Shown here one piece after another: positions 8,788 through 18,069 of a stretch of DNA of 64,000 nt. Origin of the DNA: Streptomyces tropicalis (GTDB lineage: Bacteria; Actinomycetota; Actinomycetes; Streptomycetales; Streptomycetaceae). Each line of letters starts with the position of its first letter. Within the stretch, counting starts at the first letter, position 1. The translations under genes were made by a program, and so were the position numbers. The stretch spans positions 248,001 through 312,000 of the forward strand of contig NZ_JARJBB010000008.1 in the NCBI RefSeq assembly GCF_029269835.1, written 5' to 3'. Below the pieces are notes generated by a model, which saw only the letters and a program-made list of their open reading frames with translations, ran no database searches and was not told where the DNA came from.

Positions 8788-8979
8788 TCACGCCTTCACG
8801 GAGGACACGAACGCGCTCCACGCCGCTGCCGGGAAGTCCAGCACCGGGCCCGCGGGGACCTTGGAGTCCCGCACGGCCATGGCCGCGACCACCGGTGACT
8901 TGACCTCGACGCATGCGCCGTTGCCCGTGGAGTACGAGGACTTGGTCCACGTGCCCGTGGCGCCCTGACGAATTGCCAT
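8788..8979 (-). CDS. DUF397 domain protein
   Basis: A 63-residue protein beginning MAIRQGATGTWTKSSYS and containing the DUF397 core (WTKSSYSTGNGACVEV, VAVRDSK-like MAVRDSK, WSAFV). These small proteins are very common in Streptomyces, usually next to an HTH/DUF5753 regulator as here, and are thought to form regulatory pairs with it, some linked to development or antibiotic control (WhiJ-type systems). It lies downstream of, and on the same strand as, that regulator, with a 240-base gap holding its own candidate operator. Confidence 0.9.
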   Translation of the reverse strand: MAIRQGATGTWTKSSYSTGNGACVEVKSPVVAAMAVRDSKVPAGPVLDFPAAAWSAFVSSVKA

Positions 8980-9053
8980 TTCTGCTCCGGATTGCAAGTT
9001 GTTGAGTTGCTGTCGCCGCACTGCGTGCCCGATCGGGAACACGGCGCGCTTTT

Positions 9054-9077
9054 CGCCAACGTTCTTGCCCGTTGGCG
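9054..9077. promoter_or_regulatory. Palindrome between the HTH regulator and DUF397 gene
   Basis: CGCCAACG at 9054-9061 pairs perfectly with CGTTGGCG at 9070-9077, loop 8 bases. On the minus strand a TAGCGT -10-like box lies just upstream of it, so it may be an operator over the DUF397 promoter. It could also be a weak terminator for the HTH gene. Confidence 0.4.
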
Positions 9078-9219
9078 TGATCGACGCTACTCGCCACACT
9101 CGCCGCCCGAAGAGACTATTCACTCGACCGGATGGCATATACCAATGGAGCTTCCATTCCGGCCCGGCGAAGGTGTACGGTGCAGCACCGCGCCGCCGGG
9201 AACGGAGTTTCCCCTGAGG

Positions 9220-10077
9220 TCAGTTGGCGTAGTCCTTGGCGATCTTCGCGATGAACTGGCGCGACTGCTCCACGTTCAGCGCCTGCGCCCTCAGGTGCTC
9301 GTACATCACGCTGTACTTCTGCACGTCGTTGGCCTTCTCCAGGTACAGGTCGCTGGTCACGCCCTCGATGTAGACCACGCTGGAGTCGGCCGCGTCGGGG
9401 AACTCCAGGATCGCGTACTGGCCGTTCAGGCCCGGGTGCGCGCCCATGTCGAAGGGGATCACCTGCACGGTCACGTGCGGCAGCCGGGACTGCTCCACCA
9501 GGTGCTCCAACTGCTCCCGCATCAGGCCCTTGTTGCCGACCGCCCGGCGCAGCGCCGCCTCGTCCAGGACGGTCCACAGCCGCAGCGGGTTCTCCGCCGC
9601 GGAGATTCGTTCCTGCCGCCGCATCCGGACCTGGACGCGCTTCTCGATGTCCGCGTGCGCCGTCTCCGGCAGCGCGCCGGCGATCAGCGCCTCCGCGTAC
9701 TGCCGGGTCTGGAGCAGCCCCGGCACCACCTGGGGGTCGTAGACCCGCAGGCTCGCCGCGTCCGTCTCCAGGCCGATGTAGACGCTGTACGGGATGTCGC
9801 CGAAGGAGTGCCACCAGCCCTGCTGCCGCGAGTCCTTGGCCATCTGCATCAGCGAGTCGACGATGCGGTGGTCCTCGACCTCGTAGACCCCGCACAGGTC
9901 GCGGACGTCGCGCTGGCTGATGCTGCGCCGCCCGTTCTCCAGGCGGCTGATCTTCGACTGCGACACCAGCAGCCGCTCGGCCACCTCCTCCGCCGTCATG
10001 CCCTTGAGCTCGCGGAGCCTGCGCAGCTCCTGGCCCAGCCGGCGTCGCCTGACGGTGGGATTGACATTGGACGCCAC
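9220..10077 (-). CDS. XRE-family HTH regulator with DUF5753 domain
   Basis: 285 residues. The N-terminal helix-turn-helix (about residues 10-70: LGQELRRLRELKGMTAEEVA, SQSKISRLENGRR) is followed by the DUF5753 domain typical of Streptomyces regulators (DPQVVPGLLQTRQYAEAL, VIPFDMGAHPGLNG). It is expected to bind DNA and be modulated by the DUF397 partner encoded just downstream. The GTG start gives the family-typical N-terminus ASNVNPTVRRRRLGQEL. A 6-bp inverted repeat upstream may be its own operator. Confidence 0.92.
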   Translation of the reverse strand: MASNVNPTVRRRRLGQELRRLRELKGMTAEEVAERLLVSQSKISRLENGRRSISQRDVRDLCGVYEVEDHRIVDSLMQMAKDSRQQGWWHSFGDIPYSVYIGLETDAASLRVYDPQVVPGLLQTRQYAEALIAGALPETAHADIEKRVQVRMRRQERISAAENPLRLWTVLDEAALRRAVGNKGLMREQLEHLVEQSRLPHVTVQVIPFDMGAHPGLNGQYAILEFPDAADSSVVYIEGVTSDLYLEKANDVQKYSVMYEHLRAQALNVEQSRQFIAKIAKDYAN

Positions 10078-10116
10078 GGAACGTGCACCTCCGGCTGCGG
10101 GCCTCTGCTTTGCGTA

Positions 10117-10132
10117 TCTGCTGTTGAGCAGA
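10117..10132. promoter_or_regulatory. Inverted repeat upstream of the HTH regulator
   Basis: TCTGCT-GTTG-AGCAGA, a perfect 6-bp inverted repeat 40 bases upstream of the regulator start. It is a candidate autoregulatory operator. Confidence 0.35.
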
Positions 10133-10370
10133 TTGCCACCAAGCGGCTGGTCACCGCTGGAGAACACCGGATGTACGGAACCGGCGGACCCGCGGCCGCA
10201 CCGGCGGTCCGGGACGCGGCCGCCGCGGTGGCGCACGACCGGGCGGGCCGGCGGGACCACGAGGTTCCGCCGGCCCGCCCGGGCCGACTGCTCCCGTGCC
10301 GGGCCGTGGGGACCGACGGCGCGGCTGCGGGCGGTGTGCGGCCCCGCCGTCCGGCGGGGCGCGGTGCGGC

Positions 10371-11147
10371 TCAGTGGACGGCGGCGCGCACCATCGAACC
10401 GCGGTGCGGCTGCGCCGGGACGCCGTGGGCGGGCTGCCCCGGGACACCGCGTGCGGGCTCCGGCCCGGGCCTCGCCCCGGCGGCCTGACGCCCGGCCGGG
10501 CCCGGACCGCGGCGCGGCTGGGCCGCGACGCCGTTCTGGACGTCCATCACGGCGTGCGCCACGAGACCGCCCATCGGGTCGTGCCGGATCAGGTCCCGCA
10601 GCCGTGACCGCGACGAGCGGCCCTCGTTGCCCGGGTACAGGTGCTTGCCCAGGCCGACCGCGTGCGCCAGCGCGGCGAGCGCCGCCGTCCGCGGGTCCGG
10701 CGGCACGCCGGTGCGGATCGCGGAGTCCAGCCGGGCCCGGATCTCCCGGCTGATCGTGGTGTCCGCCGCCTGGTAGCGCGTCGTCGGCAGCACCCCGCAC
10801 ATCTGGCCGGGCACGGCGGCGACCATGCCGCACCGCTCCAGATGCGAGAGGTAGGTCTGACGGAGCCCCAGCCGGGGTCCGCCGATCCAGTGGACGGCCC
10901 GCACCGGAGCGCCGCGCCGTCGCAGCAACTCCAACGCGCAGTCCAGAGTTGGATCTCCTGTGGGCCGTGCGACCACCACGGCGATACGATCCCCGTCTGG
11001 GGCTATCCGTCCGGCCAGCGCCAGCTCCACTAGCTGTGCTCCGGCCAGACCGAGGTCGAGCGACTGCGGCTGCGCAGTGGTACCCGTGGCCGGGTCCAGT
11101 GCGAGCATCAGAAGCTCTTCCGGAATTGTTCTGCGGCTCCTGCCCAT
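10371..11147 (-). CDS. GPP34 (GOLPH3-like) family phosphoprotein
   Basis: 258 residues. The N-terminal EELLMLALDPATG and the following LAGAQLVELALAGRI match the GPP34/GOLPH3 family, which in eukaryotes binds phosphatidylinositol-4-phosphate; in actinobacteria members are abundant and uncharacterised. After about residue 210 there is a Pro/Gly/Ala/Gln-rich low-complexity tail. The ATG has GGGGAGG 5 bases upstream. It is divergent from the carboxypeptidase gene with a 193-base shared upstream region. Confidence 0.85.
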   Translation of the reverse strand: MGRSRRTIPEELLMLALDPATGTTAQPQSLDLGLAGAQLVELALAGRIAPDGDRIAVVVARPTGDPTLDCALELLRRRGAPVRAVHWIGGPRLGLRQTYLSHLERCGMVAAVPGQMCGVLPTTRYQAADTTISREIRARLDSAIRTGVPPDPRTAALAALAHAVGLGKHLYPGNEGRSSRSRLRDLIRHDPMGGLVAHAVMDVQNGVAAQPRRGPGPAGRQAAGARPGPEPARGVPGQPAHGVPAQPHRGSMVRAAVH

Positions 11148-11340
11148 CCATGCCTCCCCGCGTGGATGAATGACAGGGTGACCCCTCTCACATTGGTCTG
11201 TCGAGGGCACGTGACCGGTATGTGAGGGAACCGGTAGGTATGTCGTTCTCGTCTACCGCTCGGGTATAGCCCGCACACAGGACACTGGTACATGGTTCGG
11301 TAGGCGCACGCGGGGCGTGCGCCGCGAGGAGGAGGCATCG

Positions 11341-14190
11341 GTGGCGGGCGAGTCCCCCGACAGGTCGAAGCAGCGCGGGTCGTCGGCAGAACCGACGCAG
11401 GGGAGCGAGGGTCCGGTTCCCGAGGCCGGGGGAGGGGCGCGAGGCGCCCGCGATCCCCGGATCGGCCTCGCGGGGGAGTCCGGGACGTCCGGGGGCTCCG
11501 GGGGGCGCGGCGGCGTCGACACGGCGACGAAGGTGCTCTCCGTACGGGACGTGGTGAAGGACGCGGCCGACTCCGGTCCCGGGTCCGACTCCGGTCCCGG
11601 TTCGGGTCCTGACGCCGTGTCGGGCGCGGCCCGGACGCCCGGAACCGGCGCACGGCCCGAGGCCGCTGAGGGCGCCGCGGAGGGCGGGAGCGCGGGGGAC
11701 TCCGACGAGACCGGGACCGGCGCCGAGGGCGCCGGGGAGTCCCGGGACGCCGGCGACTCGGGCGACTCGGGCGATTCCGAAGACTCCGCGGCGGAGGGCT
11801 CCGACGCGGTCCGTGACTCCGGCGGCTCCGAGGGCTCCGACGACGCCGGGACGGACCGGAAGTCCGGGGACACGGGGGAGACCGGGCCCACGGACGAGCC
11901 CGCGGACGGCACCGCCGCCGACGCGGATGCCGAGGACACCCAGGATGCCGAGGACGCCGACACCGGCTCGGCCGGTGACGCGCGCCTGCGGGACGCCGTG
12001 GCGGCCTGGGTGGACTCCGCCGACGGCAAGGGCACCGGCGACGCCGGGAAGAAGGCGTCCGGCAAGGCCGGGAGCGCCTCCGAGGAAGCCTCCGAGGACC
12101 CGCGCGCCCCGAAGCCCGCCTCGTCCGCCGGAAAGCCCGCGGACGAGGCCACCGACGCCGGGTCCGGCGGGGACGGCGCGGACACCACCGCCGAGTCCGA
12201 GACCGGGTCCGAGACCGGGACCCGGTCCGAGTCCGAGTCCGGGTCCGAGACCGGGACCCGGTCCGAGTCCGCGGACGACGAGCCCTCCGGCGCGGACGAC
12301 ACCGACGCCCCGGCCGACTCCGACTCCGACTCCGACACCGGCGAGACGTCCGACGGCACCGACGCCGACACCGCGACGCCGGGCGACACCGACGGCACGC
12401 CCTCCGGCAAGGGCGAGGACAGGGCCACGCGCCAGCCCGAGGGTGACGCCGGGAGCGAGGCCGAGGACGAGGCCGACGTTGACGGCGAGGACGGCGGCTC
12501 CGACCGCCCCGAGCCCCCCGTCGACCAGCCGACCACCATGCTCAAGCTGGGCGGAGGGCAGAAGCCCGCCGTCGACCAGCCGACCACCATGCTGAAGCTC
12601 GGCGGGAAGACGTCCGAGGACCCCAAGGCTCCCCAGGACTCCAAGGCTTCCGGGGACTCCAAGGCTCCCCAGGACCCCAAGGCTTCCGGGGACACCAAGG
12701 CTCCCAAGGGCTCCAAGACCCCCGAGTCCGACGTCGAGCGCACCAGCAAGTTCGTCGCGCTCAGGTCGCTCGACGTCCCGGAGACGCGCCGGCCGAAGCC
12801 GCCCGCCGCGCCCCCGGCCGCCCCGGGGTCCACCACGCCCGCGCCCCCGGCCGACGCCACCGCGGCCGTCCCGCAGATCGGCCCCGAGCGGACCGCGCAG
12901 CAGCCGCTGCCGCCGAAGCCGCCGCTGGACCTGCTGGCCGAGCTGACGAACACGCCGCCGCCCCCGGAGACGACGCTGCGCACCGCCGTGCGCCGGGTCA
13001 AGATCTGGACCCCGCTGGTCATCCTGCTCGTGATCGTCTTTGCGGTCGTGCAGGCCCTGCGGCCGCTGCCCAAGCCGTCCCTCGCGCTCACCGCGAAGGA
13101 CAGCTACACCTTCGACGGCAGCGGGGCGAAGCTCCCCTGGCCGGGCGAGGGCCAGGGCTGGGTGGACGTCGACGGCATCGCCACGATGGACGAGTTCGGC
13201 AAGCAGACGCCGGTCGCCATCGGCTCGGTCGCCAAGACGATGACCGCGTACATCGTCCTGCGGGACCACCCGCTGAAGCCGGGTCAGGAGGGTCCGCGGA
13301 TCAAGGTCGACGCGACCGCCGAGAAGGAGGGCGGCTACGACAAGGCCGGCGAGTCCACCCTCAACAGCGTCAAGGCGGGCGACTACCTGACCGAGCAGCA
13401 GGCCCTGTCCGCCATCATGGTCCCGTCCGCGAACAACATCGCGCGGCTGCTCGCCCGCTGGGACGCGGGTTCGGAGGCGGCGTTCGTCACGAAGATGAAC
13501 GACACCGCCAGGAAACTCGGGATGACCGACACGACGTACACCGACCCGTCGGGTCTGAAGGAGACCACCGTCTCCACGGCCCACGACCAGGTGAAGCTCG
13601 GCAACGCGGTGGTGGACATCCCGGCGCTCGTCGCCATCACCCGGGTGTCGAGCTGGAAGGACCCCTCCGGCCACACCTGGACGAACTACAACCAGCTGCC
13701 GTACACGACCGGCGCCATCGGCATCAAGACCGGCACCACGACCGCGGCGGGCGGCAACCTGCTCTTCGCGGCCCACAGGGTGGTCGGCGGGCAGACGGTC
13801 ACCGTCGTCGGCGCGATCCTCGGCCAGCACCGCCCGTCGATCCTCGACACGGTGAACGCGGTCAGCCGGACCGCGCTGCTCGGTGCCGAGCGCGCGCTGG
13901 CCTCGGCCAAGATCCTGAAGAAGGGCGACGTCGTCGGCTACGTGGACGACCAGCTCGGCGGCCACACCCCCGTCGTCCTCACCCGGGACGTCACCGCGGT
14001 CGGCTGGTCCGGCCTGAAGGTGAAGCTGTCCTTCGCGGCCGACGACGTCCCGCACACGGCGAAGGCCGGCACCAAGGTGGGCACCCTCACCGTGGGCGAC
14101 GGCCACGTCGGCGCGGTCCGCGTCCCGGTCGCCCTCCAGCAGGACCTCGCCGAGCCGGGCTTCGCCGCCAAGCTGACCCGACTCGGCTGA
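11341..14190 (+). CDS. D-alanyl-D-alanine carboxypeptidase with long acidic N-terminal region
   Basis: 949 residues. Residues 1 to about 540 are disordered and rich in Asp, Glu, Ser, Gly and Thr; a membrane segment follows at about 553-573 (WTPLVILLVIVFAVVQAL), then an extracellular penicillin-binding (PBP5-type) domain with all three catalytic motifs: S629-V-A-K632, S696-A-N698 and K796-T-G798. It removes the terminal D-Ala from peptidoglycan side chains. The tail is cytoplasmic by topology and includes the sequence VDQPTTMLKLGG twice (near residues 394 and 413), then SKASGDSKAP-type repeats. The GTG start has GAGGAGGAGG 6 bases upstream. The catalytic domain is complete. Confidence 0.92.
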   Translation: MAGESPDRSKQRGSSAEPTQGSEGPVPEAGGGARGARDPRIGLAGESGTSGGSGGRGGVDTATKVLSVRDVVKDAADSGPGSDSGPGSGPDAVSGAARTPGTGARPEAAEGAAEGGSAGDSDETGTGAEGAGESRDAGDSGDSGDSEDSAAEGSDAVRDSGGSEGSDDAGTDRKSGDTGETGPTDEPADGTAADADAEDTQDAEDADTGSAGDARLRDAVAAWVDSADGKGTGDAGKKASGKAGSASEEASEDPRAPKPASSAGKPADEATDAGSGGDGADTTAESETGSETGTRSESESGSETGTRSESADDEPSGADDTDAPADSDSDSDTGETSDGTDADTATPGDTDGTPSGKGEDRATRQPEGDAGSEAEDEADVDGEDGGSDRPEPPVDQPTTMLKLGGGQKPAVDQPTTMLKLGGKTSEDPKAPQDSKASGDSKAPQDPKASGDTKAPKGSKTPESDVERTSKFVALRSLDVPETRRPKPPAAPPAAPGSTTPAPPADATAAVPQIGPERTAQQPLPPKPPLDLLAELTNTPPPPETTLRTAVRRVKIWTPLVILLVIVFAVVQALRPLPKPSLALTAKDSYTFDGSGAKLPWPGEGQGWVDVDGIATMDEFGKQTPVAIGSVAKTMTAYIVLRDHPLKPGQEGPRIKVDATAEKEGGYDKAGESTLNSVKAGDYLTEQQALSAIMVPSANNIARLLARWDAGSEAAFVTKMNDTARKLGMTDTTYTDPSGLKETTVSTAHDQVKLGNAVVDIPALVAITRVSSWKDPSGHTWTNYNQLPYTTGAIGIKTGTTTAAGGNLLFAAHRVVGGQTVTVVGAILGQHRPSILDTVNAVSRTALLGAERALASAKILKKGDVVGYVDDQLGGHTPVVLTRDVTAVGWSGLKVKLSFAADDVPHTAKAGTKVGTLTVGDGHVGAVRVPVALQQDLAEPGFAAKLTRLG

Positions 14191-14233
14191 CCCGCCCGGC
14201 CGGCCCCCGGGCCGCCGCGTGCCGTGTCCGCCC

Positions 14234-14279
14234 GCACCCCGCCGGGGAGCCCCCACCCGGGAGCCCCCCGGCGGGGTGC
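14234..14279 (+). terminator. Strong hairpin terminator after the carboxypeptidase gene
   Basis: A perfect 14-bp stem (GCACCCCGCCGGGG at 14234-14247 with 14266-14279) without a T-tract, as is common in Streptomyces. It begins 44 bases after the stop codon. Confidence 0.7.
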
Positions 14280-14405
14280 GTGCTAGCGTCACGAAACAGG
14301 CCATGCCGCCGGTCGCGGGACACGGCCGCGCACGGGCCCGAGCGGCCCGGGACCCGAAAGGGGAGCGGCCGAGAACAGAAGACGGGACACGGGGAGTGCC
14401 TTCAG

Positions 14406-16334
14406 GTGGCCACTGCGGAGCCGACACGCGCCGACGACCCCGAACCGGGCCCGGGTACCGGCCCGCGAATACGCCTGTCCGCGACCGGCACCGACGGTGA
14501 CCGCGGCGGCGCCGCTCACCCGGCCGGCCGTACGGGAGGCGGCACGTCCGCCGGCTCCGGCGTCCCGCACGACCCCGGCACCCCGCCGGACGGCCGGTCC
14601 CGGACCGCCCGGGCCGTCCTGGCCGTCCGCGAGCGGATGCTGCGTCACCCGGCGCTGTCCGTCACCGCCCTGGCCGGCGCCCTGCACGTCATCTGGTTCT
14701 TCACCTTCGCCAACAGCGGCGGCGACCTCGCGGCCCAGGACGCCTGGGCCGAGTTCGTCGGCCGCCACCCCGACTCGGCGTACAACCTCGCCTGGTACGG
14801 CGGCATGCACCCGGTGTCCTACAGCGTGGTCTCGCCGTACCTGATGTCCGTCCTGGGCGTCCGCACCACGATGATGATCGCGGGGACGGTGTCCGCGGGC
14901 CTGCTGACGATGGTCCTCATCCGCAGCCGCGCCGTGCGCAACCCGCTGTGGGCCGCGCTGGCCGGCGTCTTCGGGCTGCTGTGCAACGCGGTGTCCGGCC
15001 GGGTCACCTTCGGCCTCGGCACCGTGTTCGCGCTCGGCGCGGTCGCCGCCGTGTTCTGCTGGCCCCACCGCTGGCGCCACAAACGCTGGGCCAAGGCGCT
15101 GGTGACCGCGCCGCTGGCCGCGCTCGCCACCATGTCCTCGCCCGTCGCCGGCCTGTTCGTCGGCCTGGTCGCGGCCGCGATGTTCCTGCAGAGGCGCCGC
15201 CCCGGCGCCTGGGCGCTGGGCCTCGCGCCGACCGCCGTGGTGGCCGCCTCGGCCTGGCTGTTCCCGTTCTCCGGCACCCAGCCGATGTCGTTCGCCTCGG
15301 TGATCCTGCCGCTGCTGTTCGCGATCCTGTGCGTGGTCCTCGTCCCGGAGGAGTGGCGGACGGTCCGCATCACCGCCGGGATCTACGGACTGTCGGTCGT
15401 CCTGGTCTGGCTGATCAGCTCCCAGATCGGGTCGAACATCACCCGGCTGGCCATGCTGTTCGCCGGGGTGGTCCTGGTGGCGGCCGTGCCCTTCGCCGTC
15501 CCGCGCTCGCGCCGCTGGTACGCGCTCGTCGTCGCGTTCGCCGGGTTCGTGGTCTGGCTCGGCTTCAAGTCCGTCGACGACATCGTCCACACCACCCCTG
15601 CCGCCTCCTGGGCGCGGGAACTGGCGCCGCTCGTCAACCAGCTCCAGCGGGCCGGCGCCGAGAAGGGCCGCGTCGAGGTGGTCCCGGCCCGCTCCCACCG
15701 CGAGGCCTCGGCCCTCGCGCCGTACGTCAACCTGGCCCGCGGCTGGAACCGCCAGGCCGACATGGAGCGCAACCCGCTCTTCTACGACGACACCCTCGAC
15801 TCGGCGAACTACCACGAGTGGCTCCAGCGCTGGGCCGTCCACTACGTGGTGCTGCCCAAGGGCGAACCGGACGGCGACGGGGGCGAGCGCGAACGCGCCC
15901 TCGTGCTGCGGGGCATGCCCTACCTGCGGCAGATCTGGGGCGACGCGAACTGGCAGCTGTACCGGGTGACCGACCCGGTGCCGCTCGCCGAGCCCGGCGC
16001 CGTCGTCGACCGCGCCGAGCAGGGCGAGCTGACCATCGAGGTGCGGGCCGCGGGCCGCATCCTCATCCGCATCCCGTACTCGCCCTGGCTGAGCCTGGTC
16101 GACGCGCACGGCAGGAGCCTCAAGCCGCCCCAGGAGACGGACGCCTCCAAGCACCGGGCCGAGGGCGCGCCGAAGACGTACGTCAACGTCAACGGCTGCC
16201 TGCGGGAGACGGAACCGGACGCCAAGGGCGACCGCTGGACCCGGCTGCTGGCACCCCGCGCGGGCACCTACCGCCTCGCGGCCCCGTACCAGCTGCCCCG
16301 CGGCACCCCGTGCCCCGACGAACTGCTGAAGTGA
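14406..16334 (+). CDS. Polytopic membrane protein with extracytoplasmic C-terminal domain
   Basis: 642 residues: a low-complexity cytoplasmic start (to about residue 70), roughly ten hydrophobic membrane segments from residue 80 to about 390, and a soluble C-terminal domain (from about 400) with motifs such as NPLFYDDTLDSANYHEWLQRW and YVVLPKGEPDG. The arrangement resembles integral membrane glycosyltransferase-like proteins (multi-pass domain plus extracytoplasmic domain), and annotation pipelines often call it an MFS protein; I see no decisive catalytic motif. The GTG at 14406 has GGGAG 10 bases upstream. It is convergent with glutathione peroxidase. Confidence 0.8.
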   Translation: MATAEPTRADDPEPGPGTGPRIRLSATGTDGDRGGAAHPAGRTGGGTSAGSGVPHDPGTPPDGRSRTARAVLAVRERMLRHPALSVTALAGALHVIWFFTFANSGGDLAAQDAWAEFVGRHPDSAYNLAWYGGMHPVSYSVVSPYLMSVLGVRTTMMIAGTVSAGLLTMVLIRSRAVRNPLWAALAGVFGLLCNAVSGRVTFGLGTVFALGAVAAVFCWPHRWRHKRWAKALVTAPLAALATMSSPVAGLFVGLVAAAMFLQRRRPGAWALGLAPTAVVAASAWLFPFSGTQPMSFASVILPLLFAILCVVLVPEEWRTVRITAGIYGLSVVLVWLISSQIGSNITRLAMLFAGVVLVAAVPFAVPRSRRWYALVVAFAGFVVWLGFKSVDDIVHTTPAASWARELAPLVNQLQRAGAEKGRVEVVPARSHREASALAPYVNLARGWNRQADMERNPLFYDDTLDSANYHEWLQRWAVHYVVLPKGEPDGDGGERERALVLRGMPYLRQIWGDANWQLYRVTDPVPLAEPGAVVDRAEQGELTIEVRAAGRILIRIPYSPWLSLVDAHGRSLKPPQETDASKHRAEGAPKTYVNVNGCLRETEPDAKGDRWTRLLAPRAGTYRLAAPYQLPRGTPCPDELLK

Positions 16335-16349
16335 CCCCCGGGCCCGCCG

Positions 16350-16388
16350 CGGCGGACCCGGGCGGGTGTCCGCGGGCCGGGTCCGCCG
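16350..16388. terminator. Bidirectional terminator between convergent genes
   Basis: CGGCGGACCCGG (16350-16361) pairs perfectly with 16377-16388, loop 15 bases. It lies in the 63-base gap between the membrane-protein stop and the glutathione peroxidase stop. Confidence 0.65.
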
Positions 16389-16397
16389 GGGCGGTGG

Positions 16398-16907
16398 TCA
16401 GGCGAGCTGGGCCTCGACGGCCGTGACGATCCCGGCGGAGTCCGGCTCGGTCTGCGGGGAGAAGCGGGCGGCGACCTTGCCGTCCCGTCCGATCAGGAAC
16501 TTCTCGAAGTTCCAGCGGACGTCGCCGGTGTGCCCCTCGGCGTCGGCGAAGCCGACCAGGCGGTCGTAGAGCGGGTGCCGGCCGTCCCCGTTGACCTCCA
16601 CCTTCTCCGTCATCGGGAAGGTGACGCCGTACGTGGCCGAGCAGAACTCGGCGATCTCACCGGCGGTGCCCGGCTCCTGGCCGAGGAACTGGTTGCACGG
16701 CACCCCGAGCACGGTGAAGCCCTGCCCGGCGTACCGCTCGTGCAGCCGTTCCAGGCCGGCGTACTGCGGGGTCAGCCCGCACTTGGACGCCACGTTCACG
16801 ATGAGGACGGGTCGCCCCGTGTACTGCCCGAGGTCCGCGGGCCCGCCCTGGAGGGCGCCGATCTCCACGTCGAGGGGGCCGGATCCGTTGTTGTCTGCTG
16901 TGGTCAT
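16398..16907 (-). CDS. Glutathione peroxidase-family thiol peroxidase
   Basis: 169 residues, normal length. The peroxidatic cysteine C43 is in NVASKCGLTPQY, followed by the conserved CNQF (Q73) and RWNFEKFLI (W132, N133), completing the Cys-Gln-Trp-Asn tetrad. A second cysteine, C89 (AEFCS), lies where thioredoxin-dependent members keep the resolving cysteine, so thioredoxin or a similar thiol, not glutathione, is the likely reductant; actinobacteria lack glutathione. Cytoplasmic removal of hydrogen peroxide and lipid peroxides is expected. Confidence 0.95.
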   Translation of the reverse strand: MTTADNNGSGPLDVEIGALQGGPADLGQYTGRPVLIVNVASKCGLTPQYAGLERLHERYAGQGFTVLGVPCNQFLGQEPGTAGEIAEFCSATYGVTFPMTEKVEVNGDGRHPLYDRLVGFADAEGHTGDVRWNFEKFLIGRDGKVAARFSPQTEPDSAGIVTAVEAQLA

Positions 16908-16916
16908 GAGCGGATG

Positions 16917-17930
16917 CTAACGCCGCCCGGCCGCGCCCCCGCCGCCCGGCCCCGCACCGGCCGCGCCCCCCGCGGCGGCCACCACGGCCCGCCCCGCCGC
17001 GGTGCGCGCGTACAGCACGGAGCGGCCCGCCCGCCGCCGCTCCACCAGCCCCGCGTCCAGCAGCACCCGCAGGTGCCGGCCGACGGAGCCGAGGGCCTGC
17101 CCGGTCACCGCCGTCAGCTGCGTGGTGCTCAGCGGGGCCTCCAGCAGCAGCAGCACCTCGGCCCGGGAGGCCCCCAGCAGCGCGCCGAGCGCCGCGGGCA
17201 CGGCGGCCCGCCGCCCCCCGGTGCCGGCGAGGACGCCCGCGCACGGGTAGACGATGGCGTACCGGTGCGGCTCCTCCCACGACACCCAACCGGTCTGCGG
17301 GGTGACCGGCACGAACATGAGCCGGGCCCCGGAGATCTCCCGCGGCGGGTACTCGTGGAGGTTGACCTGCAGCCGGCTCTCGCCGAGCCACCGCGTCCCC
17401 GGCCGCAGCGCGTCCAGGGCGGCCGCCCAGCCGCCCCGGCTGACCTGTGCGGTCCGCGCGACCACGTCGGCCTCCAGCAGGTGCCGTCGCCGCTCCCAGT
17501 ACGGCCGCACCGCGTCCGCCCAGACGTCCTCCAGGAGCCGGGCCGCCCGCTCGGGCAGGTCGTCCCGCTCCAGCACGGCAGGCAGCGGCCCGGCCAGCGC
17601 GGTGCGCAGATGGGCGCGGGCCGCCGCCGGACCGGCCGCCCGCACCCGGGCCACCCCCTCCTCGAACCCCTCCCCGTCCCGGGGCGCCGGCGTCAGGAAG
17701 TCGGCGATCCAGTGCCGGCCGAGCCCGGCGCGCACCAGGGCCGCGGTGACCGGGTCCTCCGCGAGCCGCCGCCGATACGCGGGCAGGTGCGCGCGCAGCC
17801 AGTCCAGCTCACCGGGGTGCCCGCCGGTGCCCCGGTGCAGCAGCAGGAGCGACGCGAAGGCCTCCGCGAGCGGGGAGAGCACGAAGCGGCTCCCGGCGAG
17901 CGTGTCCGCACTGACCTGCCACCACCCCAC
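16917..17930 (-). CDS. ArsR-type winged-helix regulator with N-terminal DUF5937-like domain
   Basis: 337 residues. The C-terminal third has an ArsR-like winged helix (GALLGASRAEVLLLLEAPLS, GSVGRHLRVLLDAGLVERRRAGRSVLYA) that would bind DNA; no cysteine metal site is visible. The N-terminal part (SRFVLSPLAEAFASLLLL) matches the Streptomyces group usually labelled DUF5937/ArsR. The start is GTG. It is divergent from the MFS gene at 18070, so it is the probable regulator of that transporter (inference from arrangement). The 9-base gap to glutathione peroxidase downstream suggests cotranscription. Confidence 0.85.
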   Translation of the reverse strand: MGWWQVSADTLAGSRFVLSPLAEAFASLLLLHRGTGGHPGELDWLRAHLPAYRRRLAEDPVTAALVRAGLGRHWIADFLTPAPRDGEGFEEGVARVRAAGPAAARAHLRTALAGPLPAVLERDDLPERAARLLEDVWADAVRPYWERRRHLLEADVVARTAQVSRGGWAAALDALRPGTRWLGESRLQVNLHEYPPREISGARLMFVPVTPQTGWVSWEEPHRYAIVYPCAGVLAGTGGRRAAVPAALGALLGASRAEVLLLLEAPLSTTQLTAVTGQALGSVGRHLRVLLDAGLVERRRAGRSVLYARTAAGRAVVAAAGGAAGAGPGGGGAAGRR

Positions 17931-18069
17931 GGCCCGGCCCCTCCCCGTACGGCCCCGTACACCCTCGTCCGACCCTGCACGGCCCTGCCGGCCCCCGTGC
18001 GCCCGCGTCGACCTTTCGCGGACGCGCGAAACAATAACCGTCGCTCCCGGGCCGCCCGAGACTCCGCGT

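Noticed and set aside
11253..13091. 612-codon Ser/Pro-rich frame antisense to the carboxypeptidase tail
   Set aside because: Mirror of the Asp/Glu/Gly-rich repeats; the plus-strand frame has catalytic motifs.
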